Source of the DNA: an uncultured Muribaculaceae bacterium
GTDB lineage: Bacteria; Bacteroidota; Bacteroidia; Bacteroidales; Muribaculaceae
Assembly: GCA_910588035.1 (NCBI GenBank)
Contig: CAJUPY010000001.1
Coordinates: 274,814 to 338,813, forward strand
Reading direction: 5' to 3'
DNA length: 64,000 nt
Below, piece by piece: positions 63,239-64,000 of the stretch (positions are counted from its first letter, which is position 1; every line of letters begins with the position of its first letter). A model generated the notes under the pieces. The model was not told the DNA's origin and made no database searches. It saw nothing but the letters and a program-made list of their open reading frames with translations. The translations under genes were made by a program, and so were the position numbers.

Positions 63239-63856
63239 ATGAAAATTTTATTTCGAATCATTTTGATTCTGATTGCCATAACTTCAGTAAATCAAGCAAC
63301 TGCCCAGTTCCGTTACGGTCCGACAGCAGGCATTGACATCACTACACTGAAATTCAAACAAGATCTTGTCTCTGTCGACCAGAGCCTCGGATATCAGGCC
63401 GGAGTGCAATGTGAGATGATGTTTCCCGGCATCGGTTTCGGTATTGATTTCGGACTGATGTATGATCAACGTGGAGCCACTGTCAATCTCGGGGAGAAAA
63501 AAATCTGGGCTTCTGAAGGCTATGGTAAAGAACGTGCTTACCTCCACTATATCGCGATACCGATCGACCTTAGATTCAAATGGACACGCATGAATGGACT
63601 TGAAGACTATGTTGCCCCCTACGTTTTCGGAGGTCCGGTACTTTCGATCATGGCAGCTCACAGCAGTGTTGACGCATTCAAATATGCCGGAGGTGATCTC
63701 GGCGTGCAGGCAGGTCTTGGTTTTGAAATCATGAAAAGATGGCAGGTTCAGGCATCTTACACTTGGGGCATGACTTACTCGCTTAAAACCAAACTTCTCG
63801 ACAATTACAGTGCAAGAAACCGCACTTGGAGCGTCAGAGTGACACGATATTTCTAA
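63239..63856 (+). CDS. Small outer-membrane beta-barrel protein
   Basis: A 205-residue porin-like protein. The signal peptide is MKILFRIILILIAITSVNQATAQ, then eight or so amphipathic strands (FRYGPTAGIDITTLKF, GIGFGIDFGLMYDQRG, YLHYIAIPIDLRFKW) and a C-terminal aromatic (WSVRVTRYF), as in the outer-membrane barrel family common in Bacteroidetes. The role is unknown. It follows hisS by 6 bases and precedes a terminator, so the two share a transcript. Confidence 0.85.
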   Translation: MKILFRIILILIAITSVNQATAQFRYGPTAGIDITTLKFKQDLVSVDQSLGYQAGVQCEMMFPGIGFGIDFGLMYDQRGATVNLGEKKIWASEGYGKERAYLHYIAIPIDLRFKWTRMNGLEDYVAPYVFGGPVLSIMAAHSSVDAFKYAGGDLGVQAGLGFEIMKRWQVQASYTWGMTYSLKTKLLDNYSARNRTWSVRVTRYF

Positions 63857-63867
63857 AACGACCTGAA

Positions 63868-63898
63868 AAGCGCGATTTTTTCAAAAAAAATCGCGCTT
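63868..63898 (+). terminator. Rho-independent terminator after the barrel gene
   Basis: AAGCGCGATTTTT (63868-63880) pairs with AAAAATCGCGCTT (63886-63898). Confidence 0.88.
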
Positions 63899-63903
63899 AA
63901 CTA

Positions 63904-63933
63904 TTGCCAATTCAAAAATAAGTAGTAACTTTG
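63904..63933 (+). promoter_or_regulatory. Promoter of tRNA-His
   Basis: TTG at 63904-63906, 19 bases, then TAACTTTG at 63926-63933. Confidence 0.7.
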
Positions 63934-63951
63934 CACACGTAAAACAAACAT

Positions 63952-64000
<49 letters not shown>

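Overview
The window is chromosomal DNA of a gut-type Bacteroidales bacterium; Muribaculaceae or a close family is my best guess. The evidence is a SusC/SusD pair, a GLPGLI/outer-membrane-receptor pair, Bacteroidetes -33/-7 promoters (TTG or TTTG, 19-21 bases, then TAnnTTTG), start codons without Shine-Dalgarno sequences, Bacteroidetes-style thi and rha operons and a choloylglycine hydrolase. I see no CRISPR array, prophage, insertion sequence or rRNA operon. Genus assignment would need a database search.

Layout. 1-2400 (minus): start of an unknown gene, an LptF/LptG-type permease and tgt, whose promoter implies an almost leaderless mRNA. 2450-9190 (minus): a complete thiamin operon, thiD-thiS-(TenI/ThiE fusion)-thiG-thiC-thiH-thiF, behind a TPP riboswitch. 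9230-11350: a tandemly duplicated promoter element driving an acyl-CoA ligase, then a small winged-helix-like ORF. 11420-17320: tRNA-Cys, then a BlaI repressor, an M56/TonB transmembrane protein, a frameshifted GLPGLI gene and a TonB-dependent-receptor-like barrel. 17346-22270 (minus): prs, a cytosolic GH13 enzyme, a patatin-like hydrolase, and adk and hpt in a separate unit. 22460-31450 (plus): a pRiA4b-ORF3-like protein, clpB, a lipoprotein, thrS-infC-rpmI-rplT, a nitrilase-family amidase and engB.

31459-50300 is the main accessory region. A LacI regulator faces three tandem LacI-type boxes. Beyond them lie polyol dehydrogenase, fructokinase-type kinase, secreted alkaline phosphatase, SusC, SusD, glycerophosphodiester phosphodiesterase, FAD oxidoreductase, two SASA-type esterases, a sulfatase-fold enzyme and a calcineurin-type phosphoesterase lipoprotein. 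No glycoside hydrolase or polysaccharide lyase is visible in this cluster. The enzyme set suggests removal of phospho-, sulfo- and acyl-ester groups and use of a released polyol. This is the strongest candidate here for an undescribed system.

50383-56480: a secreted protein of unknown function, then a rhamnose operon (rhaB-rhaA-rhaD-fucO) without the permease gene usually found between rhaA and rhaD. 56549-59475: a choloylglycine hydrolase-family enzyme, then on the minus strand two adjacent, similarly built single-pass membrane proteins of unknown function. They diverge from a PhoB-type two-component system. 61856-64000: hisS, a small outer-membrane barrel gene, a terminator and the start of a tRNA-His gene.
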